From Uloborus plumipes (lineage: Eukaryota; Arthropoda; Arachnida; Araneae; Uloboridae), in contig JAXGGA010006592.1 of assembly GCA_038373865.1 (NCBI GenBank), positions 1 to 64,000 on the forward strand: a stretch of 64,000 nt of DNA, in the 5' to 3' direction. This document shows, piece after piece, positions 32,693 through 43,066 of this stretch. A model generated the notes under the pieces. That model was given only the letters and a program-made list of their open reading frames with translations, was not told the origin of the DNA and made no database searches. The position numbers and the translations under genes are program-made. Each line of letters begins with the position of its first letter. Position 1 is the first letter of the stretch.

Positions 32693-35600
32693 TAGGGTGG
32701 AGTGAAAAAACGAAAGTTCAAAATAAGTTTAGCCTGTGTGCGGAAAAGTTGCCCCTTATGAAGCTTATTTATTGTACAAAATTTTAGCAAAATAAAATAA
32801 TATCTTTATCTGCCTATCTGGCCTTGAATTTTAAGTATTTTGCTTAATTTCTCATCTATATGGCAAAAACGAAATGATAAAAGTATAACATATCTCATTT
32901 GAAGTTACGAATGATTGGCACTAAACTTTATTATTTGAAATAAATAGTCAGTTAATAAGTGAATGGACCTTGGCGATTGTAGGATGATCTTTAAGTGTAC
33001 AACTGTACATAACGCTTGCGCACCGCGCGTGCTCTTCCCAAGCGCGTGCTCTGCCTGGCAGCCCAATGTTTACGTTCCTTTATTTTGCTACTATCAATTG
33101 CGTTTTTTTTTTCTTCGAGTTAGCTGAACTCCAATCGTAAGAACGTTCTTTTTAGTTTATATTACGTGTAAGCCATTTTTTTCCCGTCCACGTGAGTACT
33201 TCTATGTAGTTATCACAAGTTACTTAGGGCATTTCAAAATGCCCAAGACTCGATCACAAGACTGAAGTCCATTGTTTGGAACTCCTGAGGTCTTCAAACA
33301 TAATATTTTCCATACGTATTCGGGTGTTATAAGACATAATTATATATACGCCTATAATTTTTATAAACAAGTTAAAAGGAACCTGCTCAGATAGATGTGT
33401 GTTCCCGTGTAAGGAATGATCTTAAATGCTTATGGGGGAAAAAGTTCACTTCCTTCTATATCGATCAACAAATATAATCTAAGGTAAGACAGTACTATAC
33501 GAAATATCGCAATGTTAAAAAGAATTTAAAACAAAAAGATGTACTATTTTCTTTTCAAAAGGGTTGTGTCTTTTAGAAAATCAGTTGAGCAAAATCTGTT
33601 TGATATTGCATCACGAAAATGCAAGAATTTTGTTCTCTGTTCTTGCAAAATTAAAGTTCCTATAACTGAAAGGGCATTTTTAACGGATCAAAGAACACTA
33701 GGTAAAATGATTATTGGAAATGCTGATACAAAAGCAAGCAAAATTATTGAAAAGTGATTAAAACGGAACGGCAGAGCAGCTGAAAGAGCTAAAACTACTC
33801 AACTGCAAGATATTGTGGAAACAACAGGTAGACTTTCTACTTCTAATACAGGACAGATTTTGAATTTTCTTATTCTTCTCATTCTTCTCACGAAAATGAA
33901 GTAACGATATCTGCTTATGAACAACTTAAAACGAAAAGCATAATTATAAGTCAAGATTCTCCTTCAACTTCGCAAAGGAGAACTAGACTTCCAAATGTAG
34001 CACAGGCCTGTGACAGAACTGGTGTGTCCGATAGGTCAGCTTCAATCCTCATAAATGCTGCTTTGCAAGATATAGGAATAATTACGAAAGAAGATTCTTT
34101 TAAAGTAGTCGATCGTAGTAAAATTAGAAAGGAAAGGAATAAAAACTGTCTTGATTTGAAAAGGAAAAATGAAGAACTCTCTCCATCAGAAGAATCTGGC
34201 TCGTATTTCGACAGTCAAAAAGACAAGACGTTAATTCAAATTAAAAAGGAAAAAGGAGAGCTAAAAGAAGAATCACAGAAGAGCATATTGCTTTAGTTTT
34301 AGAGCCTGGATCTAAAAATGTTGACCATGTCACTCCCAAATCTAGTAGTTTAAATGCCATAAAAATTAGCATATTAAGTTTTTTAGAGAAAAGTGCCGAC
34401 ATTTCTAAGGTACAAGCGTGTAACGGAACAGTGGTCAATACAGGATCTAAAAATGGTTTAATAAGACAAATTGAGCTCTCATTTGGATGACCTTTACAAT
34501 GGTTTATTTGCTTATTACATACTAATGAATTACCGATACGTCATCTAATGGAGCATTTTGATGGAACAATTACAGCCTCTAAAGGGTTTTGTGGAAACAT
34601 TGGGGGGGGGGGGGGGACTAGAATCTTGTGAAGGTATGCCTGTAGTTCACTTTTGTCCTGGATAGAAGTAACTTTGCCCGAGATTGCCTGTAATGAATTT
34701 AGCACGGACAAGCGGTATCTCAACGAAATGTGAACTGGAATTTTAAATGGAAAAATTCCGTTCAACTTGTCACCAAATCTACAGAAAAAATGAGTCATGC
34801 CAGATGGCTAACGAAAGCAAATAAAATTTTGCGGCCCATCGGAGAACTTGAGAATATTAACACAATATGTTATTAGAGTAAGCATGCATATGGTTTGATA
34901 TTAAATCTAAATCATTATGTCGGTATGGTAGTCAACATTTTTACAGCATGATAAAAAAATCTTGATTTTTACCTAAAGAGCTAAAGAATATAGTAGATAA
35001 AACACTGCAATGAAACGTTTATTTTGGGAATCCGGAGAAAATTATACTATCTATGCTGTCTGATGATCGAATACACGTGAGAAAGTTGGGCCTTCAAAGA
35101 TTTTTAGAGTGTAGACAGATGGCTGAACTCGATAAAAATGTTCGAGAATTCAAGATTCTCATTGTACATTTCAGATAACTATATGGGTTTAATAGACTGG
35201 AATTCAGTTAACCTTACCGAGCACCTGATTACGAAGTCTATTTCTTCTAATGAGATGAACTAGATGATGATTCTGGATATTCCTGAGGATATTAATATTT
35301 TAAAATATCCGTGCCATTCACAAGGAGTAGAGCGCTGTATGAAAATAGTTACTGATACATCAGCAGCTGTATGTGGCAATGACGCTCTGGGCGGATTTAT
35401 TAGATCAAGGATAGCATCGAGAATTTTGTTGCCTAAATTTGAAACTAAAGGACAATATTGTGAAGTTCTGGAAGACAATTAACCTAAATATTTAAAGACA
35501 AATTATAAGAGTTGTAATGGAGCTTATTATGCAGTCATCTTTACCTGACGAGATCTTGGTTTGTTTTCTCAAGGAAAACATGCAAAGAGCGGCATTAAAC

Positions 35601-35776
35601 TTTCTTAAATATAACGATTTTATAGAATTTTCTATGGTAAATAGGCAGATGAAGATAACTTCGTAGGAAGCTAAAACTTCAGAGATATGGTTACACCTAT
35701 AGGTGGCAACTTTTCCGCACGCAGGCTAATTAATTGCGATAAACTTTTTTTTTTCGAGCGTTTTCACTCCACCCTA
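32693..35776 (+). mobile_element. 3.1-kb DNA transposon with 8-bp TSD, unnamed arthropod family
   Basis: Starts TAGGGTGGAGTGAAAAA and ends TTTTCACTCCACCCTA. The exact duplication ATAACCAC is at 32685-32692 and 35777-35784, and removing the element rejoins the minisatellite unit ATATAACCACTCATTG. Just inside the ends is a second inverted pair: 32731-32753 (AGCCTGTGTGCGGAAAAGTT) and 35705-35727 (AACTTTTCCGCACGCAGGCT), 22 of 23 matching. A GC-rich patch at 33014-33060 may be the promoter side. The interior holds a degenerate transposase-like frame. 8-bp duplication and TAGGG ends suggest the hAT superfamily, but I do not see a hAT dimerisation domain. Confidence 0.95.
33539..35482 (+). pseudogene. 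Degenerate transposase-like gene of the 3.1-kb transposon
   Basis: Conserved-looking blocks appear in order but in different frames with stops: a cysteine cluster around RKCKNFVLCSCK then AFLTDQRTLGKMIIGNAD (33590-33730); ACDRTGVSDRSASILINAA then GIITKEDS and VVDRSKIRKER (34010-34140); IELSFG, stop, PLQWFICLLHTNELPIRHL (34470-34555); MSHARWLTKANKIL (34793-34835); MWFDIK (34890s); LSDDRIHVRKLGL (35050s); CHSQGVERCMKIVTDTSAAV then GGFIRSRIASR (35313-35415). From memory these blocks recur in many arthropod proteins of unnamed function. The ORF starts are not meaningful, and a G-run near 34602-34615 breaks the frame. A complete copy would be needed to identify catalytic residues. Confidence 0.75.
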
Positions 35777-35916
35777 ATAACCACTCATTGATTTTTTTTG
35801 CATGTAAATATTACATGTATATTTACATGCATGTATATTTACATGCATTATAGCATATATAACCACTCATTGATTTTTTATCTACCCAATTAAAAATTCA
35901 GGGCCGAAGGGGTTAA
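35777..35916 (+). repeat. Minisatellite remainder and second family F right end
   Basis: After the transposon's right target duplication the array resumes to about 35871, then reads TCTACCCAATTAAAAATTCA and GGGCCGAAGGGGTTAA, identical to the end of the element at 32354. Confidence 0.85.
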
Positions 35917-36057
35917 TGACGATTTTTCTTTTTTTAATAAAAAAAATTATTTTTTTACATCATATTTTTTAAATTATTTTTCCTGTCCATTAAATACGAT
36001 TTGTAACCAGAATACAAAATATCTTTGGGGAAAAAATGTCACACATTAATGGGTTAA

Positions 36058-37289
36058 ACTTGTCCCATTTCATGGTTCACTCCATTTATGTGCTAAGCAC
36101 TAACGAAAGGGGCTATTGCCTTCAAAACTAGTATGGCTTTTTATTTGTCCCGTTTGTGCTTCTATACGTTGTAAGTACTTTTACTCATCTTCTACACAAA
36201 GTTAATGATTTTAATACTGATTGTAACTGTATATATTTGTTGCTTGAAGTGCCATTAAATAAAAACCTGACTAATGTATTTGTTTTAAATTTAAAAATCA
36301 TAGAATTTTCATTAAATTTGAAAAAATAAACAAATAAACAACACTTATTTCTTGTTTTTTTTTTAAGTTTTTTTTTTTCAATTTGTCGGCAGTCTTAAGT
36401 GCCTAAATCTTCTTTAGAAAGATAGTACAAACATTCTAATGATTCTTAAACATTAGAGAACACAAGAAATACTATATTGAGAAACAATTACTTGTTTGTT
36501 GTGTCAGCTACATTTTATTAAGTTCGGTGACAAACTTAATTAAATTGCGGGCAACTAAAATCATAACGATTTAACGCAGCGTACCAAAAATGCTAGGTAT
36601 ATTTAAAAAAGTGCAGTCCTATCATTTGTATAATCAAAATAGTTTGAAATTCCGAAGAAATAAAATAAAAAAAAAACGAAATATCGCTATTGGGCAAAAG
36701 AAATTTAATTAAAAATGTTACCCTTCCATAAATAACCACTATTCCGAGTCAAGTTGAGAGGTTTTATAAAATATGAAACAATTACTATTTTGTGAATGGC
36801 AGCACTTATTAAACGCAGAAGTTTCTGGCTTATTAAAACGTAAACTACAGGCAAGATAATTTCAAGAAGTAATTATATTTTGGGAGGCATAGTTTTCGAG
36901 GAGGTGTCGTATAAATTATTTTAAATTATTTTCCTTATTTAAGAATGACGTTCGGATTTAATGAAATTTTTAATTGAAATTTATGCATCTTCTCTTTATC
37001 TGAGCCTTATTAAGAAGAAAAGAGCTGGCCAAATTATTTTGCTTGCGAAAAATGCCTTTTTCGCAGAAAGTAGAAATTAATATATTTAAAAGCATCAACA
37101 CTTCTCTTGAGCGATAACTCTTATCTGCGTTATTATTTCTAGTAGATGTTTAAAACACTGTCATGTTCAATTATCTTTTTTTTTCTTTTTTCTTTCTCTT
37201 TCAACTGGGTAAACACAAGTTGATGAATCCAAATTCCAAAAATCATATTTTCGATACCATTAAACATATTGAAATAATTATACAGAAAT
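36058..37289. other. No gene recognised
   Basis: AT-rich, with T-runs at 36355-36380 and 37174-37200. No repeat termini or coding signal found. Confidence 0.45.
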
Positions 37290-37463
37290 GTGGGGCAAAG
37301 TGGAATGGTAAAATATTTTCAGTTTGCAGCACCACCTAGCTAACAATATTTTAACTAAGTTCCGATACATATAGTTGATTCCTGTAAAAACATAAATAAC
37401 TTCTAAAAACAAAGATAAAAATTTTACAAGTAATTTTTTTAACTGGATACCTTTACTGGGTAA

Positions 37464-38386
37464 TAGGGGTACGACATCGATGCCGATGTTTTTGTAAGAA
37501 CATCTATGTTTTTACCATCGATGTTTGAGGGTCGATGTTTTTACATTATCGATGTTATAGGTTTGATGTTGTTTTCGATGTCCAGGTTTTATATCCTAGC
37601 AAAGAAAGTCGAAGAAAAATGTACGATAAGCATACTTATTAAAAAGTTTTCATTTTTAATCAAAAGTTGCAATATTAACCTCATTGGGAAAACAAATTCT
37701 ATAATTATTGTCAATGTTTTGTCTTAGATGTTTCTAAAACATCTCAAATTCGCATTCGCGTTTTTTTTTTTTTTTTAATTGTCTTTTAATTATTGCTGTT
37801 TCGCGTTCAGTGTCTTTTTTTTTTCTTTCTTTCGATGTCCTTTTTACATTTTAACAAAAAATAATAAAAATATGCGATAAAAAAATTCATCTTTCCTTAA
37901 CCACTAGTTGCAATCCATTTACCCAATTGAAAAAAATATTTCTTTTTATAACTAACGATGATTTACAGTCAATGATTTTTAAACATCGTTGTTTGCATTT
38001 GATATTTTTTTCGATGATGCTTTACATTTCAGCAACAAAAATGTTTCATAAAAATATGTGACAGAAAAAAAAAGTTACACAGGTTATCAACAGTTGCAGA
38101 ATATATTTCGCTGAAAAAAGTTCCCTTGACTGACATCGTTATCTTACGGTTAATGTTTTTCCAAGAGACAAAAGATGTATCTAATTGAGTGATATAAAGA
38201 AGCTCTTGTAATGGGGAGTAATTGAATAACAACTGTACATAAAAATTTGTAAGAAATTAAAGAAAAAAGATCGATGTTTGAAAACATCGATGTTTTTTGG
38301 TCGATGTATCAATACCATCGATGTCCTTATTTTCAAACATCGATGTCTTGAAACATCGAAGTTTTGCCTTCGATGTCGCACCCCTA
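37464..38386. mobile_element. hAT MITE with ACATCGATG motif, copy 2
   Basis: Starts TAGGGGTACGACATCGATG and ends CGATGTCGCACCCCTA. Exact 8-bp duplication CTGGGTAA at 37456-37463 and 38387-38394. Same family as 13479-14445, including the interior AAAGTTGCAATATTAA and T-runs. Confidence 0.95.
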
Positions 38387-38743
38387 CTGGGTAATATTCG
38401 CGGTTTTTCAAAAATATTTCTTGCTACTAGAAAATGATAAAATAATTATAATTATCATTTAAACTATTAATTGAAATGTACTGATGTCCAGTGCAGTCCT
38501 TACTTTGATAAAAATTAGGCATATTTTGACTTTAAATATTCAATGTAATTTGTCAAGTGCAATCAGGGTAATGTAAAATAGTTCATTTCGCTCTCTTACA
38601 TTTATTTACTAAATCACGTACGTACTGTTTCATTTATTAATTTATTCATTTTTTTTTACTTATTAAATACCTTGTTTATTCAATCATTCACTTATTTTAT
38701 TATTCGTTTTCTATATTATTCACTCCTGTCTTTTTCTCATATA

Positions 38744-38809
38744 TTAACCCAGAAATGCCTGACATTTTTTTTTTCAAAAAATATTTTGTTTTCTGAATAC
38801 AAACAGTGT
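38744..38809 (-). mobile_element. piggyBac-like family E end fragment (inverted)
   Basis: TTAACCCAGAAATGCCTGAC followed by T-run and ATATTTTG is the complement of a family E right end, abutting the next family E element at 38810. Confidence 0.8.
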
Positions 38810-40610
38810 TTAACCCATTAATGCCTAGCGTCCCTTTTTAGGACGGTGTAAAAGGTGAGTCTGAATTTGCCAAAAATGAACATTTCAACCAAATAATTGT
38901 GTTCAATTATTGCTTTGGTATTGCTTCAATTCTGTATTAACAGATTTCAGCACATAACCGCTGTAAAGTGTGATCTGTAGCCATTTGATTATGATCTTTA
39001 TCAAAAATTACATCGTTCACAATCTCAAGAACAAAAAGCTAAGTTTTTAAAGTAATTAACAAGTAAATCTATCTGTGTTTGATATATGTGCTACTTTGAT
39101 CGATGTTTTAGTTTACCTTTTTTTGCAATTTTGTAAATTTTAAATTTTTTTAGGATTTTATAGCAATTTAAGAACGTCCCTAAAAAGGGACGCTAGGCAC
39201 CAATGGCTGCATTGTTTAACCGTTGCTGGTTTCTTGTTTAGAATCTATAATTTATATCAAAAGAAGTTAGTAAATGTTTTTAGACTGAAAAACAGATAAT
39301 AATTGTCATTTTTAAAACTTATTTTATTTTAAAAATCTAATTAAATTAAATTAATTAATATATAAACTTAATTATGCAACGTTCTTAAATATTTTCTCTC
39401 TTTTTCTTTTAATTACAAAAAATACTCAAGGTAAATTTTGAAAGAAAGCTATTTCAAAAATGTAGTTCTTTAAAACACTAATTATTCGTTGTATTTAATT
39501 ACTTTCCATTATGTATTTAGGTATCTATTACTGTTTAGTCTGACTGTTGGGGGGAAGAAGCCCTAAGCTGTTTCAAAAGCTTAGCATTTCACCTTGATGA
39601 AGAATTCAAGGATTGCATATGTGTCTGTTGCTTGGAAAAGGGGGGGGGGGTTGCAGATTTAATTTCAGAATTCCCTGAGAATGCCAATTTTGATCTCTAC
39701 TGTGACAATTTATTTACTTCTCTTGCGTTCCTACGTGATTATTTATCGCAGAAAGGTTTTGTGCAAGAATCGGATTAAAAAATGCTCATGAAGTAAAGTT
39801 ACGTTGTTCAAAAAAGAAAAGAGAGGAAGTTTTGAATAACTGTCGATGACAGGTAAAATAATATTACGTTGGTTCGGTGGAATAATAGCAATGTCATAAC
39901 TATTGCATTAAATCTTGATGGAGTTCATCCTATTGTAAAGGCTAAGCGATTGTCCAACAGCGAAAAGAAAGTAATTGAAATTGATGAACCAAATATATAT
40001 GGTTGCTCAGTACAATCGTTGCATAGGGAAAAAGATCCCCTGCATCAAATATCGGGAACTACCGGTTTTTAATTCACTCTAAAAAATGCTGGTAGCCGCT
40101 CTTCATTTTTATTTTAGAAGCTGCTGTACAAAATGCGTTGAGCTCAAGAGTACCGGATTGAGTTAGGTATTATGGGGCTAGTTGTTATGTTGCTTTAAAT
40201 AAGACTCAGGTAAGATGTGCCCATTGAAGTAAAAGAGCTTATCGAAATGCATCAAATGCAATACGTATAGGTTTGCAGAACAAATGCTTTGCTGACTTTC
40301 ATACTCAACAACACCAATATTTCCTTGTTCTCTGAATCTACTTCCCAGTTTATGTTAATTGCTGCTTTTATTTCTTTTTATAAATTGTCATTTTCAATAT
40401 TACATCGTAGGCAGAAAAAAAAATTTAGTAAAAAAGTATGTACCCTCTGGTGCCTAGCGTCCCTTTTTAGGGACGATTTGTCTTTCTTAAATAAAAAATT
40501 TAATTTTTACACGATAATTTTTTAACTATTTTTCCTGTCCATTATACACTATTTGTAACCAGTATACAAAGTATCGTTGAAAAAAAAAATGTCAGGCATT
40601 AATGGGTTAA
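38810..40610 (+). mobile_element. piggyBac-like element, family E, copy 2
   Basis: 1.8 kb, ends TTAACCCATTAATGCCTAGC and GCATTAATGGGTTAA, TTAA at both edges. Inner GTCCCTTTTTAGGGAC-like inverted blocks recur near both ends (CTAGCGTCCC at 38823 and 40448, its complement near 39178). Contains a broken transposase gene. Confidence 0.9.
39600..40240 (+). pseudogene. Broken piggyBac transposase (C-terminal half)
   Basis: Fragments in order: LISEFPENANFDLYCDNLFT then SLAFLRDYLSQKGF (39655-39765), equivalent to the piggyBac DN.FTS...L block that holds one catalytic aspartate; RWNNSNVITIALN then VHPIVKAKRL and KKVIEIDEPNIY (39870-40000), equivalent to the family's W.D...V...S and VK...YS block; and PLFIFILEAAVQNALSSR (40100-40155), equivalent to its WPLF.W.LD...QNA block. 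Stops, a G-run at 39641 and frameshifts separate them. The N-terminal third and the cysteine-rich tail are not visible. The sister fossil is 56590-57200. Confidence 0.88.
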
Positions 40611-41060
40611 TGAACAGGAAAAATAATAAAAAAATACTATGTAAAAAATAATTGTTTTATTAAGGAAAGAAAAATCGTCCCTTAAAAGTTACGATAGAAC
40701 CCAGAGGGTACATACTTTTTTTACTAACATTTTTTTCTGCCTACGATATAATATTTAAAAAGACATTTTTTAAGAAGAAATAAAATCAGCAATGAACATA
40801 AACTGGGAAGCTGGAAATAAGTTTGAAAACTTAGCTTTTTTTCCTGAGTGTGAACGATGTCATTTTTGATAAAGATCATATCAATACTGCTGCAGAGCAC
40901 ACTTTATAATGGTTATGCGCTGCAATCAGTTAATAACGAATTGAAACAATACCAAGGTACTCATTGAACTCTATTTTTTGGTTGAAATGTGCATTTTGGG
41001 GAAATTTAGACCCTTTTTTGAACCGTCCCTAAAAAAGGACGCTAGGCATTAATGGGTTAA
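40607..41060 (-). mobile_element. piggyBac-like family E, inverted partial copy
   Basis: Ends in GCTAGGCATTAATGGGTTAA, and its other part starts TTAATGAACAGGAAAAATAA, an interior point of the family E right side. It is joined directly to the right end of copy 2, giving an inverted pair. Confidence 0.82.
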
Positions 41061-41216
41061 TTAATTCATTTGCTTGTTCATTTATTTATTCGTTTATTTT
41101 TTCATTAATAATTTTATTATTAGTTTTATTTACGCATTCACTTGATAAACATTACTATGACTCATCAAATAGAAAATGTTTCATTTCAAAAATATTGTAT
41201 TTTTCACTTTGCCCCG

Positions 41217-41443
41217 TGATTTTTTAAGGAGCAAATTTCCCAATATTTTTTTCTTAAAAGTGTAGTACTTCGTTTTCTGCAGCGTATTCTGATCTCATTC
41301 AAAAATCTATTATTCATCTATTCTTGTTCAAGTGAAAATATTTTTGTATCACATTTAATTATTCATTTTGATTATAATATGATGTTTCTCGGTTTCCTTT
41401 CAAAAAAAAAATCCCAATTTCAAATTTCACATTTAAATTTTAC
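41217..41443. other. No feature recognised
   Basis: AT-rich flank between the MITE end and the twin hairpins. Confidence 0.4.
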
Positions 41444-41538
41444 TTTCTTATGTAGCAAATACCTTGTATTTGCTGCATAAGAAAATTTTATGCTTTTTAC
41501 TGGACATACAAAAGTATGTCCAGTAAAAAGCATAAAAT
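41444..41538. repeat. Two adjacent near-perfect hairpins
   Basis: Hairpin 1: 41444-41461 with 41467-41484 (18-bp arms, one mismatch, 5-base loop). Hairpin 2 follows at once: 41485-41509 with 41514-41538 (25-bp perfect arms, loop AAAA). No repeat partner elsewhere in the window. Confidence 0.92.
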
Positions 41539-42055
41539 GTTAATTATATGTTTTTTTTTTCCCCGTTTGTAAATGTAATAATCAAATTTTGTATACGAAA
41601 CATAGCATTCAAAATTCCCTAACCAAACTCGTTTAAATATTTTTTAGTTAAGATATTCTCTCACCCATTTTTGAAGTTCTTACTCCCAGTTCAAACATTA
41701 CATTTTTATCTTTTTCATTTTCATGAATTTAAATAACCAGACAAACATTTTCTTCGCCCTTTTTAATTTTATTTTCCTCAAATAAGGTAACTGCATACAT
41801 TTTCGTTTTTTACAACTTAAATATCTCCATCTGACATTTGCTTTCTTTTGTGTCAAAACTTTTCCGCAAACTCTTTTTTCACGGCAAAATTTGCAATTCA
41901 AACATTATTTACTCCAATTCATATAGTGTCATTATATTTTAAGGGGTTTTTTTATTCTATTCAAACTCTAACATTTCTGAAAATATAGTTTTATATTATA
42001 AAGTCAATTTTTACGTTGTTTTTCTGATTAATAACGACAGAATAATGTTCTCTTT
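41539..42055. other. No gene recognised
   Basis: The minus frame 41698-41901 is lysine- and cysteine-containing (CKFCREKRVCGKV) and faintly recalls a piggyBac cysteine-rich tail, but the spacing is not convincing and no TTAA ends frame it. Confidence 0.4.
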
Positions 42056-42583
42056 TTAACCCATTTATGCCCAGTAGCCTAAAAACGGGACGGTTGTTAG
42101 TTACTGCATACAAAAATCTGTAATGGGTATATCATCTACTAAAGCTGTTTTTCACAAGTTAAATAGTCCTTCTTGAGAAAACCAGTTAGAGCCACTAGTT
42201 GGACATCAGAGTTTATTTATTGGCAGCTATTTTCAGACAAATCAGTCAAGCAACGATCCAGCATGGATAGCCACAGAAAGTAAGTTTTTTTTTTTTTTGC
42301 AAACTTATTTCTCGTAAAAGTAAACTATTTTAAAATGATTTGCTTAAAATTGATCAGAGATACCTTCTGTAATGTTACTTTGCACAAGTAAAGTCAAGTA
42401 AGGTCGTATTTTGCTCACATATCTGCAAAATATCCTATAAACAGGACGTTAAATAACTTAATAAATATGTCAACGGCGAACTATTTTAAGCCTAAAATGT
42501 ATGTAAACCATTTCAAGTTAGAGTTTTAAGCAGGTAAAGATTAAAAAAAAATTGTTAAAAAAATTTGGGCATAAATGGGTTCA
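42056..42583 (-). mobile_element. piggyBac-like MITE, family D, copy 2
   Basis: Left TTAACCCATTTATGCCCAG, right TTGGGCATAAATGGGTTCA, where the final TTAA has become TTCA. Inverted relative to 30627-31150; shares AACGATCCAGCATGG and AACTATTTTAAGC-type interior. Confidence 0.9.
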
Positions 42584-42881
42584 CTAAGTTTTATTTCCTT
42601 TCCATTCTTCGCTTCAAAAGAAGTAGTACATAATCAACACGTTGATCTATATCAGTTTTCGAAATGCAAGATTTTTCTGTACCATTGGGAAAAGGGTAAG
42701 TAAAGCAATCGAAACCCGTACTTAGGCAGTTTTCCAATTAAACCCGTCAATTGGGAGGGGTCAGGGGGGTCAATTGCTCCACCCTGCGGGCTTTCAGAAA
42801 TCGATGTATTAACATAGAAGTGGGCATGGTTCTTGTTTAAAGCAGTGGGTAACTACCCCTAAGCAAGGGCTAAGGCAAGAA

Positions 42882-43066
42882 CATGCAATACACCACCAAC
42901 TCGGCTATTTCGATCCATGGACTGCAGTTTCGTGCTTATTGTGTACTTATCAGCATGGAATACGAAAGTAGCCGAGTTGGTTTCGTATTCCATGCTGATG
43001 AGTGCACAATAAGCACGAACCTGCAGTCCATGTATCGAAATAGCCGAGTTGGCGGTGTATTGCATG
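42882..43066. repeat. Large palindrome, 86-bp arms, 13-base spacer
   Basis: 42882-42967 and 42981-43066 are inverted copies with about five mismatches. The spacer GTAGCCGAGTTGG itself resembles the end of each arm (TAGCCGAGTTGG near 43044). A diverged single-arm relative lies at 45793-45900. Frames on both strands translate the same palindrome and are not genes. Confidence 0.95.

Larger units (their letters stand above)
31381..36057 (+). mobile_element. piggyBac-like element, family E, composite copy
   Basis: Left end TTAACCCATTAATGCCTAGC, right end ATTAATGGGTTAA (36054-36057 TTAA). It has been invaded by the family F element at 31754, internally duplicated, and invaded by the 3.1-kb transposon at 32693. 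Sister copies: 38810-40610, 55846-57628 and an inverted partial at 40607-41060. Confidence 0.85.
37290..41216 (+). mobile_element. GGGGCAAAGTG MITE, copy 1, heavily invaded
   Basis: Left TGGGGCAAAGTGGAA and right TTTTTCACTTTGCCCC are inverted ends. Without inserts it would resemble the ~740-bp copy at 62569-63308; shared interior includes TTAGGCATATTTTGA, AATTTGTCAAGTGCA and a TTCATTTATT-rich stretch. Inserts: hAT MITE 37464-38386, and family E pieces 38744-41060. Confidence 0.72.

Noticed and set aside
41698..41901. Cysteine/lysine-rich minus frame as a piggyBac zinc tail
   Set aside because: Cysteine spacing does not match the family and no TTAA-flanked element encloses it.
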